A stretch of 20,022 bases of DNA, from IMG/VR virus record IMGVR_UViG_3300031774_000212, positions 1-20,022 of that record; one strand, 5' to 3'. The stretch is from a virus. Each line of letters opens with the position of its first letter. Position 1 is the first letter of the stretch. Under the pieces are notes generated by a model. It searched no databases. It was not told the origin of the DNA and saw only the letters and a list, made by a program, of their open reading frames with translations. Shown piece by piece: positions 8,985 to 15,420 of this stretch. The translations under genes were made by a program, and so were the position numbers.

Positions 8985-10309
8985 TGACCAAAGCAGCAGA
9001 TACAGCAAATATATTAAAGCAACCTTTTACTAATACATTAGGCGGATCTAATTATCGTGCAGGTGTCAATGCAGGTGATTCAGTAGCTAGTGGTGGTGAA
9101 TTTAACGTACTTGTTGGTGATGAAGCAGGAACTGCTATAACGACTGGCACAGACAACACTTTTATAGGTGCTTTAGCAGGAGATGCTTTAATTGATTCTG
9201 ACCATAATGTAGCAGTAGGGTATCAATCTCAAACGGCAGATACTAAAGGAAGTAAGTCAACTGCTTTAGGTGCATTTTCTTTAAATGCTCAAAACTTTAC
9301 ATCTGCTACAGATTCTCACAATACAGCCATAGGCTATTCGGCAGGAGGTGCAGTAACAACTGGTACATCTAATACTCTAATTGGTTCTCAGTCTGGTAAT
9401 GCAACTAATACTGGAGTTAGAAACGTAGCGATTGGACATGAAGCTATGTATAGTCAAACAGATGGAAGTAATAACGTATCTATTGGTTGGCAGGCAGGCT
9501 ATACTAATAATGGCAATAACAATGTTGCTATCGGTTGGCAGGCTTTGTATAGTGGTAATGGTTCTGATAGCTGTGTAGCCATTGGCAGAGAAGCATTAGA
9601 AGTTGCTACTGGAGACAGTAATACAGCAATCGGTTATCAGGCAGGGCAAGGACTAACAACTGGTGTTAACAATATTGAGATTGGGTATCAATCAGGAACA
9701 TACTCAACAGCTTTGCAAACTGGTGGTCAAAATATATTAATTGGTAATTATTCTAAAACAAGTTCAAGCAGTATAGATTACGAAATTGTTATCGGCTATA
9801 ACGCAGCAGGGCAAGGCAATCAAACATTTACATTCGGTCAAGGTTCGGTAGATACTAGTATAGGTTTCGGAGGAACTGGTTGGAATGCACCATCAGATGA
9901 AAGATTAAAAGAAGATATTAAAGATGAAACTGTAGGTCTTGCATTTATTAATGAACTTAGACCAGTAACATTTCAATGGAAAAAAGAAAAAGACATTCCT
10001 GAAGATATGGAAGGTTACGATAAAGATTCTGATGAAAGAGTTATGAATGGTAAATATAATCATGGTTTTATAGCACAAGAAGTTAAAGCAGTTATAGATA
10101 AATATGATATTAAAGATGGCTTAGGTCTTTGGCTAGAAGCAGGTAAAGATAAAAGACAAAGATTAGCTGAAAGTGAACTTATACCATTCTTAACAAAAGC
10201 AATTCAAGAATTATCAGCACAAGTAACAGCATTAGAAACAGAAAACAAAACACAATCAACACAGATTGCTGATTTGATTAGCAGAGTTACAGCATTGGAG
10301 AGTGCATGA
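8984..10309 (+). CDS. Second S74-chaperone protein with YadA-like repeat head
   Basis: A 441-residue protein. Residues about 40-285 are loose repeats of 15-25 residues centred on NVAIGxxA / NTAIGYQA, the pattern of YadA-head-type left-handed beta-roll trimers in adhesins. The C-terminus begins with APSDERLKEDI, where Ser304 and Lys309 fit the S74 Ser/Lys pair. It continues through HGFIAQEV to a coiled coil whose LTKAIQELSA matches the preceding gene almost exactly, so the chaperones are paralogous although the fibre parts differ. It probably forms a trimeric tail spike or fibre tip that matures by self-cleavage. Its stop and the next start overlap by one base (TGATG). Confidence 0.8.
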   Translation: MTKAADTANILKQPFTNTLGGSNYRAGVNAGDSVASGGEFNVLVGDEAGTAITTGTDNTFIGALAGDALIDSDHNVAVGYQSQTADTKGSKSTALGAFSLNAQNFTSATDSHNTAIGYSAGGAVTTGTSNTLIGSQSGNATNTGVRNVAIGHEAMYSQTDGSNNVSIGWQAGYTNNGNNNVAIGWQALYSGNGSDSCVAIGREALEVATGDSNTAIGYQAGQGLTTGVNNIEIGYQSGTYSTALQTGGQNILIGNYSKTSSSSIDYEIVIGYNAAGQGNQTFTFGQGSVDTSIGFGGTGWNAPSDERLKEDIKDETVGLAFINELRPVTFQWKKEKDIPEDMEGYDKDSDERVMNGKYNHGFIAQEVKAVIDKYDIKDGLGLWLEAGKDKRQRLAESELIPFLTKAIQELSAQVTALETENKTQSTQIADLISRVTALESA

Positions 10310-10476
10310 TGGCTAAACCAAGTATCCAATCTGTTAAGGCTGAACTAGATACACACGAAGCAGTATGTGCTGAGAGATGGAAAGAAACTATCTTACGGAT
10401 CAAACGCATTGAAGCAATTATGATTGGTACAGCAGGTACTATGATACTAATGATGGCAGGGTTGCTCTTGAGGTAG
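10309..10476 (+). CDS. Small membrane protein, lysis-cassette member (55 aa)
   Basis: ATG at 10309 overlaps the TGA of the preceding fibre gene, and translation runs 55 codons to TAG at 10474-10476. The first ~36 residues are charged (…CAERWKETILRIKRIE), then one hydrophobic segment (about 37-54, AIMIGTAGTMILMMAGLLL) ends in a single Arg. It has one predicted membrane span with a cytoplasmic amphipathic helix and no signal peptide. The position directly after the fibre genes corresponds to the T7 class II holin gene 17.5. It could be a holin, antiholin or spanin-like accessory; the family is not established. Translational coupling supports it as a real gene. Confidence 0.6.
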   Translation: MAKPSIQSVKAELDTHEAVCAERWKETILRIKRIEAIMIGTAGTMILMMAGLLLR

Positions 10477-10479
10477 CTA

Positions 10480-11232
10480 ATGGAATTTGTAACAGCTACT
10501 TTAACTGGCATAGCCCTTATTAAAAAATCAGTCGATTTTATAAAATCAAATATAGAAACAGTAAACGATATCTCAGGCATAGCTAAACAGATTGATGGCT
10601 TTTTTGAGGGCGAAGCTCAAATGAATAAAGCTTCAGGTAAAGGTCTTGGTATTAAAGAACAATTTGGAATTGAATCCACAGCATCAGATTTTATAGACAG
10701 AAAACTTTTAGAAGAAAAAAGACAAGAGTTAAAGAATATGTTGAACATGAGATTTGGTCCGACTACATGGGATCAGATTATAGCTGAACGGGCTAATAGA
10801 ATTAACCAGGCTAAAGAAACTCAAAAGCTACAAAGAATAGAAGCAAGGCAAAAGCAAAAAGATATTATAGATACCTTACAAACAATGGGAATTGTTTTTT
10901 GTGTAATAGCTGTATTTATAATTGCCGTTGTTATGACGTTTAGAGCTATGGCAGATACGTATAAATTTGTAACCAAGCCATTGACTAGGCAACAAATGAT
11001 TAACAATGGAACAATATCTCTGCCTACCATGACAACTTGCAGACTAATGAAACAAAAAGTTTTGAAGGATAAGATGGCTTGTATCTATGTAGGTTCTCAA
11101 AAAACATATGAAATAGAGTTTACCGATATTCATATTGGCTGTCCTAGAAAATACAAATGCGTTTTAAATCCAAATAGTAAAGAACCCTCAATAGATAAAG
11201 TAATGGAAAGTTTAAGGAGCATTACAAAATGA
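10480..11232 (+). CDS. Single-span membrane protein, unknown, lysis cassette
   Basis: A 250-residue protein. Residues 1-130 are helical and charged, including KLLEEKRQELKNML and a Lys/Gln-rich stretch (about 105-130) that could be a coiled coil. One strongly hydrophobic segment follows (about 137-156, GIVFCVIAVFIIAVVMTF). The C-terminal 90 residues contain four Cys (about residues 188, 200, 220 and 226), which could form disulphides if this part faces the periplasm. The gene overlaps the next start by 4 bases (ATGA) and sits among lysis genes. It may help disrupt the envelope or be a tail-to-membrane factor. I recognise no named family. Confidence 0.55.
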   Translation: MEFVTATLTGIALIKKSVDFIKSNIETVNDISGIAKQIDGFFEGEAQMNKASGKGLGIKEQFGIESTASDFIDRKLLEEKRQELKNMLNMRFGPTTWDQIIAERANRINQAKETQKLQRIEARQKQKDIIDTLQTMGIVFCVIAVFIIAVVMTFRAMADTYKFVTKPLTRQQMINNGTISLPTMTTCRLMKQKVLKDKMACIYVGSQKTYEIEFTDIHIGCPRKYKCVLNPNSKEPSIDKVMESLRSITK

Positions 11233-11441
11233 CAGAAGATAAAAAGAAAATTGTTAATTTGGATATAGGTCAGAACTCTTTTGAATTGTCTTTGCGAATA
11301 TTAGGCAATGAGTTTGTGGCTATTAAAATCGGATCAACAAATTTTAGTGGAAAGCTTATAGCTGGTGGAATCTTGTTATTATTCTTCACTTTAATTTTGC
11401 TTGAAGGTTTTGGTTTAAACGAAATATTAAAGGGAGTTTAG
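11229..11441 (+). CDS. Small membrane protein, unknown (70 aa)
   Basis: A 70-residue protein whose ATG overlaps the upstream stop as ATGA. A charged N-terminus and a short beta-like middle precede a single hydrophobic segment (about 42-60, KLIAGGILLLFFTLILLEGF). It has no Cys and no signal peptide, and one base separates it from the holin candidate. Its size and topology would suit an antiholin or holin regulator, but this is inference from context only. Confidence 0.5.
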   Translation: MTEDKKKIVNLDIGQNSFELSLRILGNEFVAIKIGSTNFSGKLIAGGILLLFFTLILLEGFGLNEILKGV

Positions 11442-11442
11442 A

Positions 11443-11808
11443 ATGATACAACTACTGGGACCAATAGCCAATATTGCCACGACTTGGCTTCAAGGCAAAC
11501 AAGAGAAAGCCAAAGCCAAACAACAATTAGAAGTTGCAAAAGTACAAGCACAAGTAAAACGTGTTGAGCAAGAAGGATCATGGGACGAAAAAGCAATGGA
11601 CGCTTCTGACAATAGTTGGAAGGACGAAGCATGGACTATTTGCTTTATCTCTTTAATTTTTGCGTGCTTCATTCCAGCTCTACAACCATACATATCTGAT
11701 GGCTTTAAGTTTTTAAGAGAAGATTGTCCTGAATGGTTAAGTTACGGGATTTTGGCCTCAATAGCTGCAAGCTTTGGGCTAAAATCTATAGCAAAGTTAA
11801 AAAAATGA
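11443..11808 (+). CDS. Probable holin, 3TM gene-transfer-agent type
   Basis: A 121-residue protein. A short apolar N-terminus (LLGPIANIATTWL) leads into a Lys/Gln-rich helix (about 18-45), then SWKDEAWTICF with a hydrophobic segment (about 64-85), a short loop (REDCPEWL) and a second hydrophobic segment (about 98-117). This pattern, with a Trp-rich entry to the first clear span, resembles the GTA_holin_3TM family (PF11351), whose members form inner-membrane pores that release the endolysin. Its stop overlaps the start of the muramidase as ATGA, the usual holin-endolysin coupling. The holin role is well supported by context; the exact family is tentative. Confidence 0.6.
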   Translation: MIQLLGPIANIATTWLQGKQEKAKAKQQLEVAKVQAQVKRVEQEGSWDEKAMDASDNSWKDEAWTICFISLIFACFIPALQPYISDGFKFLREDCPEWLSYGILASIAASFGLKSIAKLKK

Positions 11809-12329
11809 TAGGTAACTTTGATAAAGCATTAGAGCTAGTTCTAAAACATGAAGGAGGTTATGTAGATCACCCTAAAGACCCAGGAGGAGCTACTAACTAT
11901 GGAGTAACCAAAAAGGTATATGAGGCTTATCTTGGTAGAAAATGTACTAAAGAAGAAGTAAAGGATATGCCATTAGAAGCTGTAGGCGATATATATAAAA
12001 GAAAATACTGGGACAAAGTTAAAGGCGATGAATTGCCTAGTGGATTGGATTGGGCAGTATTTGATTTTGCAGTTAATGCTGGTGTATCAAGAGCTTCTAA
12101 AGTATTGCAAGGATTTCTTAAAACATCAGTAGATGGTCATATAGGTCCTTCTACATTACAAGCTGTTGAGAACTACCCTACTTCAATTAAAGGTGTCATA
12201 GAAGTCTATACGGCTCAAAGATCAAGCTTTTACAGAACATTAAGTACCTATGATACGTTTGGTAAAGGTTGGGATAGACGATGCTATGAAACAAGGAAAA
12301 CAGCATTAGAAATGTTAGAGAGTACCTAA
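11805..12329 (+). CDS. Endolysin: GH108 N-acetylmuramidase
   Basis: A 174-residue protein starting at the ATG at 11805, inside the holin stop. An in-frame extension upstream to 11733 lies wholly within the holin gene and is not needed. The N-terminus LVLKHEGGYVDHPKDPGGATNYGVT is the hallmark of glycoside hydrolase family 108; Glu16 in HEGGY is the expected catalytic acid. The C-terminal half (about 90-170), with DGHIGPSTL and KGWDRRCYETR, matches the peptidoglycan-binding domain usual in this family. It should cut the MurNAc-GlcNAc backbone. No signal peptide is present, so it needs the holin to reach the wall. Length is typical for the family. Confidence 0.92.
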   Translation: MIGNFDKALELVLKHEGGYVDHPKDPGGATNYGVTKKVYEAYLGRKCTKEEVKDMPLEAVGDIYKRKYWDKVKGDELPSGLDWAVFDFAVNAGVSRASKVLQGFLKTSVDGHIGPSTLQAVENYPTSIKGVIEVYTAQRSSFYRTLSTYDTFGKGWDRRCYETRKTALEMLEST

Positions 12330-12593
12330 GCTACTTTTAACTCCTATTGCTGATGATGGTCTTGATCTATGCATAACACCCTCATCAGGATCAAATGCTA
12401 TATCTTCAAAAGAACCTTCTTCTTCTATATCCCTTAAAGGTCTAGCTTGAAGTTCCATTGGTATTTTTTTTAATTCTGTTACCATTGCTCGTTTTTCAAA
12501 TCCACAAGCTTCACAAAGCTTTGCTTTTTCATATTTAGTCACAAGTACGTCTACACCACATTCTATACATGATTGTTTAATCTTATTTTCCAT
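12315..12593 (-). CDS. Zinc-ribbon protein next to the attachment site, moron candidate
   Basis: A 92-residue protein with an AGAGGT ribosome site before its ATG. Two CxxC pairs (C9-x2-C12 and C28-x2-C31) suggest a small zinc ribbon. The rest is acidic and probably disordered (RDIEEEGSFEDIAFDPDEG). It is transcribed against the lysis cassette and overlaps the muramidase end by 15 bases. After integration it would lie at the extreme end of the prophage, beside the attachment site, on the opposite strand from the late genes. That is the typical place for a gene expressed in lysogens. Its target is unknown; an RNA- or protein-binding regulatory role is possible. Confidence 0.55.
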   Translation of the reverse strand: MENKIKQSCIECGVDVLVTKYEKAKLCEACGFEKRAMVTELKKIPMELQARPLRDIEEEGSFEDIAFDPDEGVMHRSRPSSAIGVKSSLGTL

Positions 12594-12614
12594 GTGAATA
12601 CCTCTATTTCGTTT

Positions 12615-12643
12615 AATTTAGTATTGTTTAACTGCACCTTCAA
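12615..12643 (-). promoter_or_regulatory. Possible promoter of the zinc-ribbon gene
   Basis: On the minus strand, TTGAAG (12643-12638) and TAAATT (12620-12615) are separated by 17 bases, ending 22 bases before the ATG at 12593. The spacing is ideal and the match moderate. A private promoter is needed because the gene faces away from its neighbours. Confidence 0.35.
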
Positions 12644-12680
12644 AGGGATAGATTTAATGTTAAGTCTGTCCCTTTATTTT
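12642..12680 (+). terminator. Rho-independent terminator of the late/lysis transcript
   Basis: AAAGGGATAGA (12642-12652) pairs with TCTGTCCCTTT (12665-12675) in 11 pairs, including one U-G wobble. The loop can close further to a 15-pair stem with a 4-base loop. TTATTTT-type sequence follows. The wobble is paired only in plus-strand RNA, so it should end the plus-strand structural/lysis transcript. Confidence 0.75.
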
Positions 12681-12694
12681 ACTATTCACATAAA

Positions 12695-12713
12695 TGGGGA
12701 CAATTTGGGGACA
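12695..12713. repeat. 19-bp direct repeat, left copy (possible integrase arm site)
   Basis: TGGGGACAATTTGGGGACA, itself two TGGGGACA units spaced 11 bases apart. The identical 19-mer recurs at 12948-12966 in the same orientation. Together the copies flank the tRNA-like attachment core, the arrangement expected of arm-type binding sites for a tyrosine integrase or its accessory factor. Confidence 0.6.
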
Positions 12714-12797
12714 CAAAAGTAATGTGAATTGAGCTTCATACGTCAAATATGATTAGATATCTAAATATTGCCCAACTCGGCAGTAGTGGGGAAAAGA

Positions 12798-12839
12798 GGC
12801 TCAAAGTGTTAGTACGCCTAACATTTGGGTCTTTTTTTT
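12798..12839 (+). terminator. Strong rho-independent terminator beside attP
   Basis: GGCTCAAA-g-TGTTAG (12798-12812) pairs with CTAACATTTGGGTC (12818-12831) around a TACGC loop, with one bulged G and two G-U pairs, and is followed by eight T. It reads on the plus strand and no gene ends nearby. It either insulates the attachment site from late transcription or ends a short RNA begun at about 12715-12760. Confidence 0.75.
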
Positions 12840-12846
12840 GAATAGA

Positions 12847-12891
12847 TGGTGGGACTAACTGGGATTGAACCAGTGACCCCTTCGATGTCAA
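12847..12891 (-). other. attP core: 3' half of a tRNA-Val(GAC)
   Basis: Read on the minus strand this is a perfect tRNA 3' half: anticodon loop TTGACAT (GAC anticodon, U33 present), stem strand CGAAG, variable loop GGGTC, T-arm ACTGG-TTCAATC-CCAGT with all five pairs, acceptor strand TAGTCCC, discriminator A and CCA. The 5' half is absent: no GGGACTA lies upstream and the bases before the anticodon loop (TGTAG) do not pair with CGAAG. It is therefore not a tRNA gene but the segment that rebuilds the host tRNA when the phage integrates. The identity begins in the anticodon loop, a known crossover position for tyrosine integrases in tRNA genes. Confidence 0.85.
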
Positions 12892-12932
12892 CTACATAGT
12901 ACCTAAGTCATTGTTTTATATAGACGAACTAT

Positions 12933-13133
12933 CTAGTCATCGGCATTTGGGGACAATTTGGGGACAATTTCTTTTGTAATGGTATCAATCCTTTCATCTT
13001 TAAAATCTACCATTTCCATTTTTTCAAAGTCACCATCAAGGTATATTTCTTCTGCTTCTTCTTCAGAATGAGCATAAACTTCATATTCTGATATTAATGT
13101 GCAACTAGTTGTTACTTTATATTGATTCTTCAT
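12933..13133 (-). CDS. Small acidic protein, DpnD/PcfM-like candidate
   Basis: 66 residues if started at the ATG at 13133, which has a GGAG site 7 bases upstream; earlier in-frame ATGs at 13163 and 13145 lack one. The pattern YKVTTSCTLISEYEVYAHSEEEAEEIYLDGDF has a beta strand, then a helix opening with SEEEAEE. It recalls small DpnD/PcfM-type proteins that often accompany mobile elements, whose function is unknown. The last codons are written in the 19-bp att repeat. It is the last gene of the integrase operon before the attachment site. Confidence 0.5.
   Translation of the reverse strand: MKNQYKVTTSCTLISEYEVYAHSEEEAEEIYLDGDFEKMEMVDFKDERIDTITKEIVPKLSPNADD
12948..12966. repeat. 19-bp direct repeat, right copy (possible integrase arm site)
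   Basis: Identical to 12695-12713, 253 bases away and on the other side of the tRNA-derived core. It overlaps the 3' end of the small acidic gene and continues as a further partial GGGGACAATTT. See the left copy for interpretation. Confidence 0.6.
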
Positions 13134-13202
13134 TATTTTCTCCATTTTAAAGGGTACAATCATACATGAGTCTATCGTTAACCCTACTGTATGGCTCTTA
13201 AA

Positions 13203-13355
13203 TCAAGGCGTTTTTTCATCATTCTTGCACATTGGCACATAAAACTTAACATGGAGCTGATTTCCTTGTAGTGAGGAAATGTAAGTTTCATTAGGACAAG
13301 TTTTAAGCCAATCTAATAATTTTTCCATACTTGCAATTTGATATGTGTTAGGCAT
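13203..13355 (-). CDS. Small protein downstream of integrase (50 aa)
   Basis: ATG at 13355 is preceded by a strong ribosome site (GGAAGGAGAG, 4 bases away) and the frame runs 50 codons to TGA at 13205-13203. The start (MPNTYQIASMEKLLDWLKTC) looks like an amphipathic helix, followed by a short beta-like part with a second Cys pair position and a polar tail. No known family. The good start signal and its place 32 bases after the integrase stop support expression in the same transcript. Confidence 0.5.
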   Translation of the reverse strand: MPNTYQIASMEKLLDWLKTCPNETYISSLQGNQLHVKFYVPMCKNDEKTP

Positions 13356-13387
13356 TTTACTCTCCTTCCCCACTACTGTCGTGAGGG

Positions 13388-14404
13388 TTATTTCATCTTG
13401 TTAATATCGTCTCTTAAATGTTCAGGGTTTAACCTGATATAATGAGTTACAGACTTTGAATCATTCCAGCCACCAAGAGCCATTAGCTTCTTGTCGTTAA
13501 TACCAGCTAACGCATGGGTAGATGCCCAATGTGATCTCCAGTTGTGAACTTTAAATCTTCTGTTTTCACCCAAGGCACTTTTGACAGCCCTTGTATGAGT
13601 TTTGTCCAAAGGGTTACCGAGTCTTGTATAGAAATACCTAAAGGGTTTGAGTGTAGTTGATAGGAATACTGGACCTTCCCGTTCTCTGTTAAGCAAACGT
13701 AGACTTTCGTATATTCTTTCATGCATTGGGATAGACCTAAAATCGCCGTTCTTGGTGTCCCAGAATGTGACAGTCCGTTTATCCATATCAACGTCCTTCC
13801 ATAATAGACAGACGGCTTCGCCAATTCTAGCTCCTGAATAGCAAAGGAAAATAATAAGTGGTTGGAGAATTGGGTTAAAAGCATTGATTAATCTTTCTTG
13901 TTCTTCATAAGACAAGTAGACTGGTTTTGGCTTTTCTACTTGTCGTCCTTCAATTTTTTGAATGGTAATATTTGGGCTTCTTTGTTTGGAGCCGTATTTA
14001 AGAATTGCCGTGAGTGTTCCTCTGAGTCTATTAAAGTAAGAGGGCTTGATTCCTGGCTTAGTTCTATTAAGTATCGTGTTGAACATTCCATTGTTAATGT
14101 CAGACAAACGGGTATTCCCGAAATGTTGATTAAGAAATCGTATTCTTGCTTCGGTTGATGGATCGATTGACTCTTTTGCATTGAGGTAATCAATCGTAGC
14201 ATCTCTAAAGCAATAGTTTGTGGAGTGTCCTCGTCCATAACTTTGATCTATGATTTTTCCATAGATTTCATGAGCAAGTTTTTCTGCTTCTTGACGGCTA
14301 GTAGTTTTTGCAGACTGTTTAACCCTGAAGCTTCCGTTTGGAGTTTGGATTGTTCCTTGAATATATAAGTTTTTTCTATTTTTTCTTTTTCGTACTTGAA
14401 GCAA
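13388..14404 (-). CDS. int: Tyrosine-recombinase integrase
   Basis: A 338-residue integrase that should recombine attP (12847-12891) with the host tRNA-Val gene. The N-terminus (about 5-50, VRKRKNRKNLYIQG…) is an arm-binding-type domain. Residues about 60-140 are the core-binding helical domain. The catalytic domain carries Arg193 (GARIGE), Lys218 (TKNG), His287-x2-Arg290 (HNWR), Trp313 (LGGW) and the nucleophile Tyr322 (HYIRL), so the full set is present. The start is TTG at 14404, with a stop two codons upstream in frame and a GGGTAGGGA ribosome-like stretch; no ATG option reaches the conserved N-terminus. It overlaps the upstream excisionase candidate by 157 bases. All its neighbours run in the same direction. 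Confidence 0.95.
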   Translation of the reverse strand: MLQVRKRKNRKNLYIQGTIQTPNGSFRVKQSAKTTSRQEAEKLAHEIYGKIIDQSYGRGHSTNYCFRDATIDYLNAKESIDPSTEARIRFLNQHFGNTRLSDINNGMFNTILNRTKPGIKPSYFNRLRGTLTAILKYGSKQRSPNITIQKIEGRQVEKPKPVYLSYEEQERLINAFNPILQPLIIFLCYSGARIGEAVCLLWKDVDMDKRTVTFWDTKNGDFRSIPMHERIYESLRLLNREREGPVFLSTTLKPFRYFYTRLGNPLDKTHTRAVKSALGENRRFKVHNWRSHWASTHALAGINDKKLMALGGWNDSKSVTHYIRLNPEHLRDDINKMK

Positions 14405-14586
14405 TGTTCCCTACCCTTCAAGAAGTTATAAAAGTCTTTTTCTTTAATTAGCCAATTACCACTATCTAGAATTATTGGCACAGTTGATTTTCTTAGTAAA
14501 GCTTTCCAGCGATTTAGATTCTTTATATTTGAATCTAAACCACAGAAAGTCTCTAAAAGATACGATAATGGGTATCGTCTATCCAT
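14248..14586 (-). CDS. Excisionase-like DNA-binding protein candidate
   Basis: 112 residues from the ATG at 14586, which has GAGG 6 bases upstream and overlaps the preceding stop. Residues 1-60 (…LNRWKALLRKSTVPIILDSGNWLIKEKDFYNFLKGRE) look like a winged-helix or AlpA/Xis-type fold: helix, turn, a short hairpin with DSGNWLI, then a helix. The last 52 codons overlap the integrase start in another frame and are Lys-rich and low in complexity. Its position directly upstream of int and its basic charge (many K/R) make it the best candidate for the directionality factor, but no family motif proves it. Confidence 0.5.
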   Translation of the reverse strand: MDRRYPLSYLLETFCGLDSNIKNLNRWKALLRKSTVPIILDSGNWLIKEKDFYNFLKGREHCFKYEKEKIEKTYIFKEQSKLQTEASGLNSLQKLLAVKKQKNLLMKSMEKS

Positions 14587-14785
14587 CTCTATCCTCGTCC
14601 ATAAAGCCAAAGATATTTAAAGTGCCATCATCAATTTTATTCTGAAGAAAATTTCTTTTTAATTCAATTCCTTCAGGTAATGGTTTCCCAGTATCTTCTT
14701 CAATTAAAAAATCTATTTTTCTCAAAGCTTGATACTGTTCTTTTGACACTTTTATATCTTCAACAATGACATAATAATTTCTCAT
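14579..14785 (-). CDS. Small unknown protein in the recombination operon (68 aa)
   Basis: A 68-residue acidic protein whose ATG shares one base with the stop of the annealing-protein gene (TAATG) and whose end overlaps the start of the next gene by 8 bases. An N-terminal beta strand (NYYVIVEDIKV) is followed by helices and an acidic tail (GFMDEDRDG). No metal-binding or catalytic motif. The tight coupling shows it is translated with the recombination genes. Function unknown. Confidence 0.55.
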   Translation of the reverse strand: MRNYYVIVEDIKVSKEQYQALRKIDFLIEEDTGKPLPEGIELKRNFLQNKIDDGTLNIFGFMDEDRDG

Positions 14786-15420
14786 TAAGCAGCAGCTTTA
14801 ATCTTATTGAGATAGGTTTTGTAATGACCTTGAAGCTTGGTAACAATTTTAGCATCTAATTTATTTATTATTGGAGCTTCTGCTTTCCAAGTTGTAGCAA
14901 GTTCTTCTTTATCCTTACAAGCACCTAATGCTGAATCTATACGTTGATAATGAGCATGATCTTGTTCATTTTTAGTAGCTTTCTTAATATCAAGATAATC
15001 TTTATCCATTACTGGTAAATCTTCTCCAGCATATATGGAAGTGCCTAGTCCGTGATAAGCTAAACATTTAACAAGACCTCTTTGTAAGGCAGTATTGACT
15101 TGAAATGATGTTGCTGCTTTTAGAGGCTCATTTCTATTGCCTAATACTGGATAAATTTCTGATTGAGTAATACCATCAATAGTTACTGACACAGACACAT
15201 AAGTATATGTGAGAGAATCTCTCATAAATGGTAATATGTTGTCTTGGTTGTCACTAAAGGTATGCTTTTCAAATGTAGCAGTTGGGTAATGTTGCTTGAC
15301 TAATGCCCAAGCCCATGCCCATGAAACATAACTGAATTGACCTTTCTTATCTATATGGTCTGATACGTCTATTGCAGACAAGGTAGCCCAAACCGATTTA
15401 GCTGAGTTTTTAGTTGCCAT
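14785..15420 (-). CDS. Single-strand annealing protein, DUF1071/Sak3-like
   Basis: A 211-residue protein. The segment GQFSYVSWAWAWALVKQHYPTATFE (about 27-51) is the recognisable signature of the DUF1071/Sak3 group of phage annealing proteins (PF06378). It is followed by a beta-rich core with TYVSVSVTIDG and VLGNRNEPLK, and then SFQVNTALQRGLVKCLAYHGLGTSIYAGED. The C-terminal ~65 residues are helical and charged. Such proteins anneal complementary single strands during phage recombination and work with a 5'-3' exonuclease, here the gene directly upstream, which overlaps its start by 11 bases. A Redβ-like pair role is inferred from the family and the pairing. Confidence 0.82.
   Translation of the reverse strand: MATKNSAKSVWATLSAIDVSDHIDKKGQFSYVSWAWAWALVKQHYPTATFEKHTFSDNQDNILPFMRDSLTYTYVSVSVTIDGITQSEIYPVLGNRNEPLKAATSFQVNTALQRGLVKCLAYHGLGTSIYAGEDLPVMDKDYLDIKKATKNEQDHAHYQRIDSALGACKDKEELATTWKAEAPIINKLDAKIVTKLQGHYKTYLNKIKAAA

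Noticed and set aside
11733-11804. N-terminal extension of the muramidase
   Set aside because: It lies entirely within the holin gene and is not part of the GH108 domain; the ATG at 11805 overlaps the holin stop as ATGA.
12847-12930. A complete tRNA gene at the attachment site
   Set aside because: The 3' half is perfect but no matching 5' acceptor strand, D-arm or 5' anticodon stem is present upstream on the minus strand.
13507-13884. Second minus-strand frame inside the integrase gene
   Set aside because: It lies wholly within the integrase catalytic-domain coding sequence, which has all catalytic residues in the other frame.
14350-14404. Programmed -1 frameshift fusing the excisionase candidate to integrase at the A-runs
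   Set aside because: No heptamer fits the slippery pattern in the upstream frame, and the integrase has its own start giving a complete N-terminus.
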